In this document: piece by piece, positions 36,338 to 45,339 of the stretch
How the letters are laid out: each line of letters starts with the position of its first letter
Position numbering within the stretch: position 1 is the stretch's first letter
Assembly (NCBI RefSeq): GCF_000317635.1
Contig: NC_019779.1
Location: forward strand, 558,001 to 622,000
Source: Halothece sp. PCC 7418
GTDB lineage: Bacteria > Cyanobacteriota > Cyanobacteriia > Cyanobacteriales > Rubidibacteraceae
Direction of reading: 5' to 3'
Length of the DNA: 64,000 nucleotides
Notes under the pieces: model-generated
Told to the model about the DNA's origin: nothing
The model's input: the letters and a program-made list of their open reading frames with translations, nothing else
Databases searched by the model: none
Translations under genes and position numbers: made by a program

Positions 36338-36341
36338 TACT

Positions 36342-37511
36342 TTATTTTGTTAATACCAAACTTGACTCTTCAATTAACCGTTGTAAAACTTGTCTTAAAA
36401 CTAATGCTGTCCACTCCATATCCGCTGCGGTGGTACTGCGTCCTAAGGTTAAGCGGATGCCAGCCATCGCCATTTCCTGAGAATAGCCCATCGCCAGCAA
36501 AATCGGACTCGGTTTCAGTTTACCACTATCACAAGCAGAGCCAGCACTAATGCCGATTCCAGCTAAGTTTAATTGACGAACTAAGGTTTGTCCTGTAATT
36601 ACTTCCACTGGGCTTTTAACCGCAAAACTGACATGATGAGGAAGTCGCTCGCGCGGATGTCCTGTAGGAATTAAATGAGGACAATCGGCAAGTAAATCAA
36701 ATAATTGATCCCGTAAGCCCTGCAAACGTGGCGTTTCTGTCGGCATCGCGAGTCTTGCTAATTTCGAGGCGACCCCTAACGCTGCGATCGCGCCCACCGC
36801 TAGCGTTCCTGAGCGCAATTGTCTTTCTTGTCCACCGCCTGTGAGTAAGGGGTTGAGTTCCATTCCCTCCCGAACATACAACGCACCTGCGCCTTGTACC
36901 CCATACATTTTGTGACCAGAAAGAGACAGTAAATCCACAGGAAGTTGTTGGACATCAATTGGTAAGCGTCCGGCGACTTGTACCGCATCCGTGTGGAATA
37001 AAATGCCTCTAGCGCGGGCAATTTTTCCCAGTGGCGCGATCGGTTGTAGCGTCCCCACTTCACTTTGTCCATAGATAACAGAAATCAGAACCGTATTCCT
37101 TTGAATCGCTTGTTCTAAATCCCACGGATGAACTTGTCCATATTGATTCACAGGTAAACGAGTGACCTCCCAACCCCACCTCTCTAGACGCTGGGCAGTT
37201 TTTTCAACCGCAGAATGTTCCACACTGGAAATAATTAAATGTTGGGGAGACGCATATTGATCCGCAACTCCCAGTAACGCTAAATTATCCGCTTCTGTTC
37301 CCCCAGAAGTAAAAATAATGGTCTCGGGTGTCTGGGCATTAATCAACTGCGCCGTTTCCACTCGCGCCATTTCCACTTCCATCGCGGAACGTTCTCCCCA
37401 AGCATGAAGGCTAGAAGGATTTCCCCAATGTTGGCTTAAAACCGCTTGCATTTTAGCAATAACATCGGGATGAGGCGGTGTGGTTGCACTGTGATCAAGA
37501 TAGATTTGCAT
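36342..37511 (-). CDS. Cysteine desulfurase (NifS/IscS class)
   Basis: 389 residues. N-terminus IYLDHSATTPPHPDV, PLP-Lys in SLSGHKMYGVQGAGAL (about 203), and the class I active-site Cys loop SAGSACDSGKLKPSP (about 325). It removes sulfur from cysteine for iron-sulfur clusters and other cofactors. Cyanobacteria have several paralogs, so no specific symbol is given. The ATG at 37511 gives the standard N-terminus. Confidence 0.93.
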   Translation of the reverse strand: MQIYLDHSATTPPHPDVIAKMQAVLSQHWGNPSSLHAWGERSAMEVEMARVETAQLINAQTPETIIFTSGGTEADNLALLGVADQYASPQHLIISSVEHSAVEKTAQRLERWGWEVTRLPVNQYGQVHPWDLEQAIQRNTVLISVIYGQSEVGTLQPIAPLGKIARARGILFHTDAVQVAGRLPIDVQQLPVDLLSLSGHKMYGVQGAGALYVREGMELNPLLTGGGQERQLRSGTLAVGAIAALGVASKLARLAMPTETPRLQGLRDQLFDLLADCPHLIPTGHPRERLPHHVSFAVKSPVEVITGQTLVRQLNLAGIGISAGSACDSGKLKPSPILLAMGYSQEMAMAGIRLTLGRSTTAADMEWTALVLRQVLQRLIEESSLVLTK

Positions 37512-37654
37512 AGGCTTTGCGAGGACTTCGTTATTTTCTATGTTACAGGCTCTCCACTCAAGCTAGAGAGTTTCAACGGAAGAACTAATAACGTTAAAAT
37601 ATCGGTACGATTCTCGTTATTAACTGTCCACTAGCAAACGACAACGCAAGACCA

Positions 37655-40537
37655 GTGACAACCAACAAGAGTTATAAGGACACGATCAATCTCCCTAAAA
37701 CGGATTTTGCCATGCGGGCGAATGCCAAACAGCGCGAACCTGAAATTCAGGCATTTTGGCAGCAGGAACAAATCTATGAAACCCGATCGCAGCAAAATCC
37801 CAAAGATGTATTTGTTTTGCATGATGGACCCCCCTACGCCAACGGTTCATTGCACATGGGACACGCTCTGAATAAAATCCTGAAAGATATCATCAACAAA
37901 TATAAGATTTTACAAGGGTATAAGGTGCGCTATGTTCCTGGTTGGGATTGTCACGGCTTACCGATTGAATTAAAAGTTTTACAGAACATTGAGGAAAAAG
38001 ATCGCGCCCATTTAACGCCCATTAAGTTACGGAAAAAAGCAGCGAAGTTTGCTCATAAAACCATTGACGAACAACGAGAAGGCTTCAAGCGTTATGGGGT
38101 TTGGGGAGATTGGGACAACCCTTATTTAACCCTGAACCCAGCTTACGAAGCAGCCCAAATTGGTGTTTTTGGGGAAATGGCGTTAAAAGGCTATATTTAT
38201 CGCGGTTTGAAACCCGTCCATTGGAGTCCGAGTTCTAAAACTGCTCTCGCGGAGGCGGAATTAGAATATCCTGAAGGACACACTTCTCCCAGTATCTATG
38301 CTGTGTTTCCTGTGACCGCATTAGGAGAAGCAGCGCAAGCAACCTTAGGGGAGTATGCTTCCAGTTTAGGGGTTGCGATTTGGACAACCACTCCTTGGAC
38401 GATTCCAGGGAATCTAGCCGTCGCCGTCAATCCTGATTTAACTTATGCCGTCGTGGAACAATCAGGAGAAGATGCACAATGTCAGTATTGGATTGTTGCT
38501 GCGGAGTTAGTCGAGAAACTGTCTGCAACTTTAGGACAGTCGCTGACGGTAAAAACAACTCTCCCTGGAAAAGCCTTAGAACATTGTCAGTATCGCCATC
38601 CCTTGTTTGATCGCGAAAGTAAGGTTTTAATCGGTGGGGATTATATTACAACCGACTCAGGAACGGGATTAGTTCATACCGCACCAGGACATGGTCAAGA
38701 AGACTATGTGGTCGGAATGCGCTATGGGTTACCGATTTTATCCCCAGTGGATGAACAAGGAACGTTTACGGAAGAAGCGGGTCAGTTTGCAGGGTTAGAA
38801 GTCCTTAACGGTGGGAATGATGCTGTCATTGAAGCGTTACAAGCAGCGAACTCTCTTCTGAAACAAGAACCGTATCAGCATAAATATCCCTACGATTGGC
38901 GCAGCAAAAAACCTACCATTTTCCGCGCTACCGAACAGTGGTTTGCTTCTGTGGAAGGCTTTCGGGAAGCAGCATTAATGGCGATTTCAGGCGTGAATTG
39001 GTTACCGAAACAGGGAGAAAATCGCATTCGCGCGATGGTGTCTCAGCGCAGTGATTGGTGTATTTCCCGTCAACGTAGTTGGGGTGTTCCCATTCCCGTA
39101 TTTTATGACGAGGAAACCAATGAACCCTTACTGACTCCAGAGACCATTGCTCATGTCCAGAATATCATTGCGGATCAAGGATCGGATGCGTGGTGGGAAA
39201 TGTCCACCGAGGAGTTGTTACCCCCAGAGTATCGGAATAATGGACGCACTTATCGGAAGGGAACGGATACCATGGATGTGTGGTTTGATTCGGGTTCTTC
39301 TTGGGCTGCGGTAGCGAAACAGCGAGAAGAGTTAACTTATCCTGTTGATATGTATTTGGAAGGATCGGATCAACATCGCGGTTGGTTTCAGTCGAGTTTA
39401 TTAACCAGTGTCGCCACAGAAGGGGTTGCGCCTTATAAAACTGTTTTGACTCATGGCTTTGTCTTAGATGAAAAAGGCTACAAAATGAGTAAGTCTATGG
39501 GAAATGTGGTTGATCCTGCGGTGATTATTAATGGGGGTAAGAATCAAAAGAAAGAACCTGCTTATGGGGCGGATATTTTACGGTTGTGGGCTTCTTCGGT
39601 GGATTATTCGGCGGATGTTCCCATTGGTCAAGGGATTCTCAAACAGTTAGCAGATGCTTATCGGAAAATTCGTAATACCGTCCGCTTTCTGTTGGGGAAT
39701 TTACATGATTTTGACCCCAAAACCGATGGCGTTGCTTATGAACAACTCCCCAGTTTAGATCAGTATATGTTGCATCGGACAGGAGAAGTGTTTGAGGAGA
39801 TTACCGCAGCGTTTGAAGAGTTTGAGTTTTTCCGCTTCTTCCAAACGGTTCAGAATTTCTGTGTGGTGGATTTATCAAACTTCTATTTGGATATTGCCAA
39901 AGATCGGTTGTATATTTCCGATGCGAACTCTCTGCGCCGACGCAGTTGTCAGACCGTGTTAGCGATTATTGTCGAAAATCTGGCTCGCGCGATCGCGCCA
40001 GTATTATGCCATACTGCAGAAGATATCTGGCAAAATATTCCTTATCCTGTCCCTCACAAGTCCGTTTTCGCCTCAGGATGGATTCCTCAACAAACCGATT
40101 GGAAAAATACGGATCTCGCCGAAAGCTGGTCGAAACTGCGACAAGTGCGAGGGGAAGTGAATAAAGTTTTAGAACAAGCCCGCACCGAGAAACTGATTGG
40201 CGCATCCCTAGAAGCAAAAATCTTACTGTATGTTTCTGATTCCAGGTTACAAGACCAACTGCGGGAGATGAACCCCAGTGAGACTGTAGGAGACGGGTTG
40301 CACGTGGATGAACTCCGCTATCTTTTCCTCGCCTCCCAAGTGGAAGTCTTAGACACGCCAGAGGAAGCTCAAAACGCCCAGTATCACAGTGAAACTGAAC
40401 TGGTAACGGTGGGAATTGTTAAAGCAGACGGAGAAAAATGCGATCGCTGCTGGAATTATTCAACCCAAGTGGGACAGTTTGAAGATGATCCAACGATTTG
40501 CGAGCGATGTCATCACGCCTTAGTCGGTAATTTCTAA
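37655..40537 (+). CDS. ileS: Isoleucyl-tRNA synthetase
   Basis: 960 residues, bacterial-type IleRS. Class I signature HMGHALNKI (HIGH-like, about 68) and KMSKSMGN (KMSKS, about 607) are present. The editing domain lies between, with WTTTPWTIPGNLA near 250, and the C-terminal zinc finger has CDRCWNYS and CERCHHAL. Start codon GTG at 37655, reading MTTNKSYKDTINLPKTDFAMR. Single gene. A histidine-kinase-like fragment follows immediately after the stop. Confidence 0.97.
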   Translation: MTTNKSYKDTINLPKTDFAMRANAKQREPEIQAFWQQEQIYETRSQQNPKDVFVLHDGPPYANGSLHMGHALNKILKDIINKYKILQGYKVRYVPGWDCHGLPIELKVLQNIEEKDRAHLTPIKLRKKAAKFAHKTIDEQREGFKRYGVWGDWDNPYLTLNPAYEAAQIGVFGEMALKGYIYRGLKPVHWSPSSKTALAEAELEYPEGHTSPSIYAVFPVTALGEAAQATLGEYASSLGVAIWTTTPWTIPGNLAVAVNPDLTYAVVEQSGEDAQCQYWIVAAELVEKLSATLGQSLTVKTTLPGKALEHCQYRHPLFDRESKVLIGGDYITTDSGTGLVHTAPGHGQEDYVVGMRYGLPILSPVDEQGTFTEEAGQFAGLEVLNGGNDAVIEALQAANSLLKQEPYQHKYPYDWRSKKPTIFRATEQWFASVEGFREAALMAISGVNWLPKQGENRIRAMVSQRSDWCISRQRSWGVPIPVFYDEETNEPLLTPETIAHVQNIIADQGSDAWWEMSTEELLPPEYRNNGRTYRKGTDTMDVWFDSGSSWAAVAKQREELTYPVDMYLEGSDQHRGWFQSSLLTSVATEGVAPYKTVLTHGFVLDEKGYKMSKSMGNVVDPAVIINGGKNQKKEPAYGADILRLWASSVDYSADVPIGQGILKQLADAYRKIRNTVRFLLGNLHDFDPKTDGVAYEQLPSLDQYMLHRTGEVFEEITAAFEEFEFFRFFQTVQNFCVVDLSNFYLDIAKDRLYISDANSLRRRSCQTVLAIIVENLARAIAPVLCHTAEDIWQNIPYPVPHKSVFASGWIPQQTDWKNTDLAESWSKLRQVRGEVNKVLEQARTEKLIGASLEAKILLYVSDSRLQDQLREMNPSETVGDGLHVDELRYLFLASQVEVLDTPEEAQNAQYHSETELVTVGIVKADGEKCDRCWNYSTQVGQFEDDPTICERCHHALVGNF

Positions 40538-40538
40538 A

Positions 40539-40619
40539 GTTACTGTTGAAAGCGAATTAGGAGAAGGCAGTACATTTACGGTGAAATTTCCGCTTCCTTC
40601 TCCACAAACCAACAATTAA
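40539..40619 (+). pseudogene. Histidine kinase C-terminal remnant
   Basis: Starting two bases after the ileS stop, a short frame reads VTVESELGEGSTFTVKFPLP and then a polar tail ending TAA at 40617-40619. This is the G2-box end of a HATPase_c domain (typical SE.G.GSTF.V..P). In that frame the sequence upstream stops at 40521-40523 inside ileS, so no kinase precedes it. It is probably all that is left of a kinase gene deleted or displaced by rearrangement next to ileS. Confidence 0.7.
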
Positions 40620-40978
40620 GCACTTTGCTGCGAGGGGGTTGAAGAGTCTGGAGACCATTTCACCGTTTCTTCTTGACCCCAGAATCCCGTAAATTTCGTG
40701 ACTTTTACATCCCCAAGAACTTGGACTTGACAGGATAAACGTCGTGTCGTTTCTTCTTTATGCGGGGGTAAAGACAAGCGCAGTTTTTCTCGCTGACCTC
40801 GTGGCGAAACCTCTCCTTCTACTTCTACAGTGCAAGTGCCACAGGTGCCGAGACCATGACAGTTAATGACACGAGCATTGCCATTATAAACCTCAATGTT
40901 GTTTTCCAGTAAGACTTTTCGGAGATTTGCCCCGCGATCGCAGGTAAAGGTTTTTCCTTGAGCCGTAACTTGTGGCAT
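40616..40978 (-). CDS. [2Fe-2S] ferredoxin
   Basis: 120 residues. Four cluster cysteines occur as Cys40-x5-Cys46-x2-Cys49 (NCHGLGTCGTCTVEV) and about Cys83 (RRLSCQVQVLG), with Arg-rich ARVINCHG before. This spacing differs from the photosynthetic PetF (Cx4Cx2C) and is closer to the [2Fe-2S] proteins annotated as ferredoxins in cyanobacterial chlorosome/FdxH-like groups. It probably carries electrons in an auxiliary pathway. Its last codons overlap the kinase remnant on the other strand. Confidence 0.85.
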   Translation of the reverse strand: MPQVTAQGKTFTCDRGANLRKVLLENNIEVYNGNARVINCHGLGTCGTCTVEVEGEVSPRGQREKLRLSLPPHKEETTRRLSCQVQVLGDVKVTKFTGFWGQEETVKWSPDSSTPSQQSA

Positions 40979-41047
40979 GGTTGTTTTCCCTTAAACTAGA
41001 GTCCGACAGTTCTATTTTAAACGGATATGATTCAGTAATTACCGAGT

Positions 41048-41689
41048 CTATCGCACCCCGCCTTCAGTGCGCCGTTGCTGTTTGAGGTAATCAAATACGG
41101 ATTTATCGCCAATATCAGAAGGAAGATTTTGCGGGAGTTTTCTCAGAGCAAAAATCAAGAAAAAGATTGTCCAAACCGCTAACAACACTTGTTCAATTTC
41201 TGGGAGAATTATGCCTGCTAAATGTCCCAACAGTAAAATCGGAACGAGAGGGGTGAGCACTTGCGTTTCTAGGCGATGGAAACAGAAGCCTTCTTTGAAA
41301 AAAATGCCAGTGAGGGCTGCAAAAGTAAAGCCAATACCAAAGAGAGTTAGAGGATGGTTATAAACATATAAAGCAAGAGGAACATCTGCTTGAAAACCAA
41401 TCATAATCGCTGAGATTGTTCCCACTAACCAAAAGACTTGTAGGAGACGATGTAGCGGTAATAAATAGATGTGAATTGTGATTAAACTAATGCCTAAAGC
41501 TAGGGAGAACAAACCATACAAATAGGTTAGGCTTTGTAAAACAACTGGGGTTGCTCCTTGCCAGAACAACAGTAGGCTTCCGATCGCAAAGGTGAACGCT
41601 GCGACCAATAAGCCCCCCCGATAAATTCTGACTTCAGCGCGATCGCGCTCTGTAATCTCATAAGTGCCAAATTGTCCTTGGTAAACCAT
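41048..41689 (-). CDS. DUF2301 integral membrane protein
   Basis: About 213 residues from ATG 41689, which follows AGGAAG. A longer frame starts at 41728 but adds an atypical polar stretch. The opening VYQGQFGTYEITERDRAEVRIYRGG is the conserved DUF2301 head, followed by six to seven hydrophobic helices and the segment FFKEGFCFHRLETQVLTPLVP. Found in cyanobacteria and plastids; function unknown. Confidence 0.82.
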   Translation of the reverse strand: MVYQGQFGTYEITERDRAEVRIYRGGLLVAAFTFAIGSLLLFWQGATPVVLQSLTYLYGLFSLALGISLITIHIYLLPLHRLLQVFWLVGTISAIMIGFQADVPLALYVYNHPLTLFGIGFTFAALTGIFFKEGFCFHRLETQVLTPLVPILLLGHLAGIILPEIEQVLLAVWTIFFLIFALRKLPQNLPSDIGDKSVFDYLKQQRRTEGGVR

Positions 41690-41761
41690 AAACTTCCTAT
41701 TTTCAGTGTTGGTGAAACGATTAATCAAAAAACTATTGATATCACTTCCTGTTTCCTGTCA

Positions 41762-41808
41762 CAGATTACACCTTCTGTCACGGAAGGGACAATCTGCGAC
41801 CGTTGGTC
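41762..41808. repeat. Structured intergenic repeat, copy B
   Basis: Outer stem CAGATT/AATCTG (41762-41767, 41791-41796), inner hairpin CCTTC/GAAGG (41771-41775, 41783-41787), then the conserved hairpin GACC-GTT-GGTC (41798-41808). It lies between the divergent DUF2301 gene and hisG, 142 bp before the hisG start. Confidence 0.75.
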
Positions 41809-41950
41809 AAGATTGGGCAGCTTGGACTGTTGTTGAAATCACCTCTGGGTCGTCATCAATAACCAATTGGGGGGAAAGTTTTCCCCTGAATCGTCAACGG
41901 GAAACAGGTCATGGTAGGATTACTTTCTGGTTTAGGAAATCTCAAAAAAC

Positions 41951-42616
41951 ATGATCACCGTTGCTTTACCCAAAGGGGCTTTACTGAAAGAAAGTATCCG
42001 TTTATTTCAGCAAATTGGCTTAGATTTTAGCGCTTTTAATGATCCCAAAAATCGTGCTTTGCAAATTATTGATCCCACGAATACCGCCAGAGCCTTATTA
42101 GTTCGAGCCTTAGATGTTCCCGTTTATGTGGAATATGGACAAGCGCAAATGGGCATTGTTGGCTACGATGTCTTACGGGAGAAAACACCAAAAGTTGCTG
42201 ATTTAGCAGATTTACAATTTGGTTACTGTCGGTTATCGGTTGCAGTAAAGTCAGATAGTCATTATGAGCGTTCTCTCGATTTACCCGCTCACGCCCGTGT
42301 GGCTTCAAAGTTTGTCCAATGTGCGCGAGACCATTTTCACAGTTTAGATTTACCCGTTGAAATTGTCCCGTTATATGGTTCTGTAGAATTGGGTCCGATT
42401 ACGGGAATGTCAGAAGCGATTGTAGATTTAGTTTCCACAGGACGCACACTCAAGGAAAATGGCTTAGTTGAAATTGATTTGTTGTTTGAAAGTACAGCGC
42501 ACCTGATTGCTCATCCTCTAAGTTACCGCTTAAATCAGGGAAACTTAGCAAAATATTGTCAAGGGATTCGAGAAACGATTGCCTTGCAACAAACAGAACT
42601 CACAGCAACCCAATGA
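41951..42616 (+). CDS. hisG: ATP phosphoribosyltransferase, short form
   Basis: 221 residues: [22 protein letters not shown] at the start, [10 protein letters not shown] near 70, and the PRPP-binding region [16 protein letters not shown] near 160. It catalyses the first step of histidine synthesis. The short form lacks the regulatory C-terminal domain and needs HisZ as partner; hisZ is not in this window. Confidence 0.94.
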   Translation: MITVALPKGALLKESIRLFQQIGLDFSAFNDPKNRALQIIDPTNTARALLVRALDVPVYVEYGQAQMGIVGYDVLREKTPKVADLADLQFGYCRLSVAVKSDSHYERSLDLPAHARVASKFVQCARDHFHSLDLPVEIVPLYGSVELGPITGMSEAIVDLVSTGRTLKENGLVEIDLLFESTAHLIAHPLSYRLNQGNLAKYCQGIRETIALQQTELTATQ

Positions 42617-42655
42617 TAGTGACAAAAGCACTTTTGATGGGTTACTGATCAGTCG

Positions 42656-43714
42656 CTAACTGCTGGAACTGCCAGTAAAGACTCGGGCTAACTGTTTGAA
42701 GTTTTCCAGAACATTCCCAGTCCCGAGAACAACACATTTGAGGGGATCGGGAGCAACATGGGTCACAATCCCCGTTTCATGACTAATTAACGTATCCAGT
42801 CCGCGTAGAAGTGCGCCCCCGCCAGCGAGCATAATACCGCGATCAATAATATCCGATGCTAACTCGGGTGGTGTGCGTTCTAACGTTCGTTTCACCGCTT
42901 CTACAATCACTGATAAGGGTTCAGACATACTCTCACGAATTTCTGGTGCTTTAATGGTGACCATGCGCGGTAAGCCTGAAAGTAAATGGAGTCCTCGCAC
43001 ATCCATAGATAAGTCATCATCGCCATCAGTGGGATAAGCTGAACTCACCCGAATTTTAATTTCTTCGGCGGTTCGTTCCCCAATGACCATATTATGGACT
43101 TTTTTCATATATTGAGTAATCGCATCACTGAGTTCATCACCCGCAACACGAACCGATTCACTCAACACAGTTCCTTGCAAACTGAGAACAGCAACTTCTG
43201 TTGTTCCCCCACCAATATCAATAATCATATTGCCTGTGGGTTCAGCAACGGGTAAACCCGCCCCAATAGCAGCAGCAACGGGTTCATCAATCAGATAGAC
43301 ATCTCTGGCCCCTGCTTGAATCGCAGCTTCCATCACCGCTCGTCGTTCCACACCCGTCACGCCTGAAGGAATGCCAATGACAATGCGAGGAGAAACTAAG
43401 GCTCTCCCACCGTGTACCCGTTGAATGAAATGTTTCAACATCAGTTCCGCATTATCAAAATCTGCGATCACGCCATCTCGCAAGGGACGTAAAGCCACGA
43501 CATTGCCAGGAGTCCGCCCTAACATCTGTTTTGCATCTTCCCCTACCGCAAGGGCTTCTTTACTTTCTTGATCCATCGCCACCACTGATGGCTCTTGTAG
43601 CACAATACCTTTACCCGAAACATAAACTAAGGTGTTTGCTGTTCCAAGGTCAATTCCCATATCCCGTGAAAGAGATAACCGACTCCAAAAGCTCACTCGT
43701 TTCTCTGCCCCCAA
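42656..43714 (-). CDS. mreB: Rod-shape determining actin homolog MreB
   Basis: 352 residues. Phosphate-1 motif MGIDLGTANTLVYV (about 19-32), phosphate-2 motif IDIGGGTTEVAVLSL (about 165) and adenosine motif IMLAGGGALLRGLD (about 293). It forms membrane-bound filaments that guide peptidoglycan synthesis. The N-terminal FWSRLSLSRDM helix is amphipathic. mreC and mreD, which often follow, are not seen here; the downstream neighbour is convergent hisG. Confidence 0.94.
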   Translation of the reverse strand: MGAEKRVSFWSRLSLSRDMGIDLGTANTLVYVSGKGIVLQEPSVVAMDQESKEALAVGEDAKQMLGRTPGNVVALRPLRDGVIADFDNAELMLKHFIQRVHGGRALVSPRIVIGIPSGVTGVERRAVMEAAIQAGARDVYLIDEPVAAAIGAGLPVAEPTGNMIIDIGGGTTEVAVLSLQGTVLSESVRVAGDELSDAITQYMKKVHNMVIGERTAEEIKIRVSSAYPTDGDDDLSMDVRGLHLLSGLPRMVTIKAPEIRESMSEPLSVIVEAVKRTLERTPPELASDIIDRGIMLAGGGALLRGLDTLISHETGIVTHVAPDPLKCVVLGTGNVLENFKQLARVFTGSSSS

Positions 43715-43891
43715 AGTGCCATTGATCTTGCTATTTTTTAGAGCAGTCCGCTCTAATTGATGTGGATTTTATTATTTTTGCCAGGGTTACGTCTAGTGGG
43801 AAAACGCTAGTTTCTAGAAAAAGATCAATCGAAGGTTAAACTAAGAACAGATTTTGAGCAATTTGATTAAATCTTGATGGAGGAGCAAGTT

Positions 43892-44251
43892 ATGAATCTT
43901 AATGTTATTCACCTTGTGGGTCGCGCTGGGGTTGATCCAGAAGTCAAATATTTTGAAAGTGGGACGGTTTTATGCAAATTTCCGATCGCGGTGGATCGAC
44001 GCAGTAAAAGAGATGATAAACCCGACTGGTTTGAATTGGAAATGTGGGGACGCACCGCAGAAGTGGCTTCAGAATATGTCCGCAAAGGGAAGCAAGTGGG
44101 CATTCAAGGGAAATTAAAAATTGAGACTTGGCAAGACCAAAATGGCAACAATCGTTCTCGTCCTGTCGTGCGTGTGGATCGCTTAGATTTACTCGGGAGC
44201 AAAGGAGATCAAGGGGGATCAGGATTGAATTACACTCCAGATGAGTTCTAA
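43892..44251 (+). CDS. ssb: Single-stranded DNA-binding protein
   Basis: 119 residues from ATG 43892, which has GGAGGA seven bases upstream. An in-frame ATG at 43874 would place that site inside the gene. The OB-fold is clear: MNLNVIHLVGRAGVDPEVKYF, then WFELEMWGRTAEVASEYVRKG. The C-terminal tail is short and acidic (YTPDEF). Cyanobacteria also carry a longer Ssb; this is the shorter, Ycf41-like form. Confidence 0.88.
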   Translation: MNLNVIHLVGRAGVDPEVKYFESGTVLCKFPIAVDRRSKRDDKPDWFELEMWGRTAEVASEYVRKGKQVGIQGKLKIETWQDQNGNNRSRPVVRVDRLDLLGSKGDQGGSGLNYTPDEF

Positions 44252-44327
44252 GTTATTCCCCCAGGAATTTGGCGAGTTTTCCATAAGCCTGTAGTCTAGA
44301 ACTTGTAGCATTAAAAATTAAGAAATT

Positions 44328-45251
44328 ATGATGAGTCGTTTTCGTCAAGCAGTCGAAGCGAATGAGTTTTTAGTCACGGCTGAGGTTACTCCTCCTAAAG
44401 GTGGAAACCCAGAGCGGATGCTACGGGTTGCCCAAGCCTTAAAAGGGCGCGTTCATGCAGTTAATATTACTGATGGCAGTCGCGCCGTTTTGAGGATGTC
44501 TTCTCTGGCTGCATCAGTGATTCTTTTAAAACATGACATTGAGCCAGTTTGTCAAGTTGCCTGTCGCGATCGTAACTTGATTGGCATCCAAAGTGATTTA
44601 ATGGGCGCTCACGCCCTAGGCATTCGTAACATCCTTGCGCTGACAGGTGATCCAGTGAAAGCTGGAGACCACCCCAAAGCCAAAGCTGTCTTTAACTTAG
44701 AGTCGGTTCGCTTATTGAAGTTAATCAACAAACTCAATGAGGGAACAGACTTTAATGATAAACCTCTCCCAGATGGCGAATTAGAGTTATTCGCTGGTGC
44801 TGCGGTTGATCCGCAATCCGATAGTTGGTCAGGTTTACAAAAACGCTTTGAGCGGAAAGTGGAAGCAGGAGCAGAGTTTTTCCAAAGTCAGATGCTAACG
44901 GATTTTGATCGCTTAGAGAAGTTTATGAATGAAGTGGCTTCTCCTGCGAAAAAACCGATTCTTGCTGGCATTTTCTTATTCAAATCGGCAAAAAATGCGC
45001 GTTTCATTCAGAAATATGTGCCTGGGGTTCATGTTCCTGAAGAGATTATCCAACGTTTAGATCGCGCCCAAGATCCGCTGCAAGAAGGAATTAAAATTGC
45101 TGCTGAGGATGTACAAAAAGCGCGAGAACTCTGTCAAGGAGTTCACATGATGGCAATCAAGAAAGAAGAAGTCGTTCCCGAGATTCTCGATTTAGCTGGG
45201 GTGAAGCCAGTGGAAGGCGTTAAACTCCCCACTACCGCACAAGTCCGCTAA
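44328..45251 (+). CDS. Methylenetetrahydrofolate reductase-like protein
   Basis: 307 residues with the MTHFR TIM-barrel pattern: VTAEVTPPKGGNPERM at the start, PVCQVACRDRNLIGIQSDLMGA in the middle, NILALTGDPVKAGDHP near 95 and GAEFFQSQMLTDFDRLEKF near 185. This flavin enzyme group reduces methylenetetrahydrofolate for methionine synthesis. The cyanobacterial form resembles the MetV/MetF-related branch; no partner subunit is adjacent. A terminator follows 40 bp later. Confidence 0.88.
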   Translation: MMSRFRQAVEANEFLVTAEVTPPKGGNPERMLRVAQALKGRVHAVNITDGSRAVLRMSSLAASVILLKHDIEPVCQVACRDRNLIGIQSDLMGAHALGIRNILALTGDPVKAGDHPKAKAVFNLESVRLLKLINKLNEGTDFNDKPLPDGELELFAGAAVDPQSDSWSGLQKRFERKVEAGAEFFQSQMLTDFDRLEKFMNEVASPAKKPILAGIFLFKSAKNARFIQKYVPGVHVPEEIIQRLDRAQDPLQEGIKIAAEDVQKARELCQGVHMMAIKKEEVVPEILDLAGVKPVEGVKLPTTAQVR

Positions 45252-45291
45252 AAGGGATTGAGCTTCCCACCCCCATCATTGAATTTAAACA

Positions 45292-45339
45292 AAACAGTGT
45301 CACTGATCTGCTGATTTCAGAAAAGTGGCACTGTTTTTT
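45292..45339 (+). terminator. Terminator after the MTHFR-like gene
   Basis: AAACAGTG-t-CACT (45292-45304) pairs with AGTG-g-CACTGTTT, followed by TTTTTT. It overlaps the stop codon of the convergent CysQ-like gene. Confidence 0.85.

Noticed and set aside
41706-41954. Plus-strand frame of 82 codons upstream of hisG
   Set aside because: It covers the structured repeat copy B and overlaps the hisG start; composition is not protein-like.
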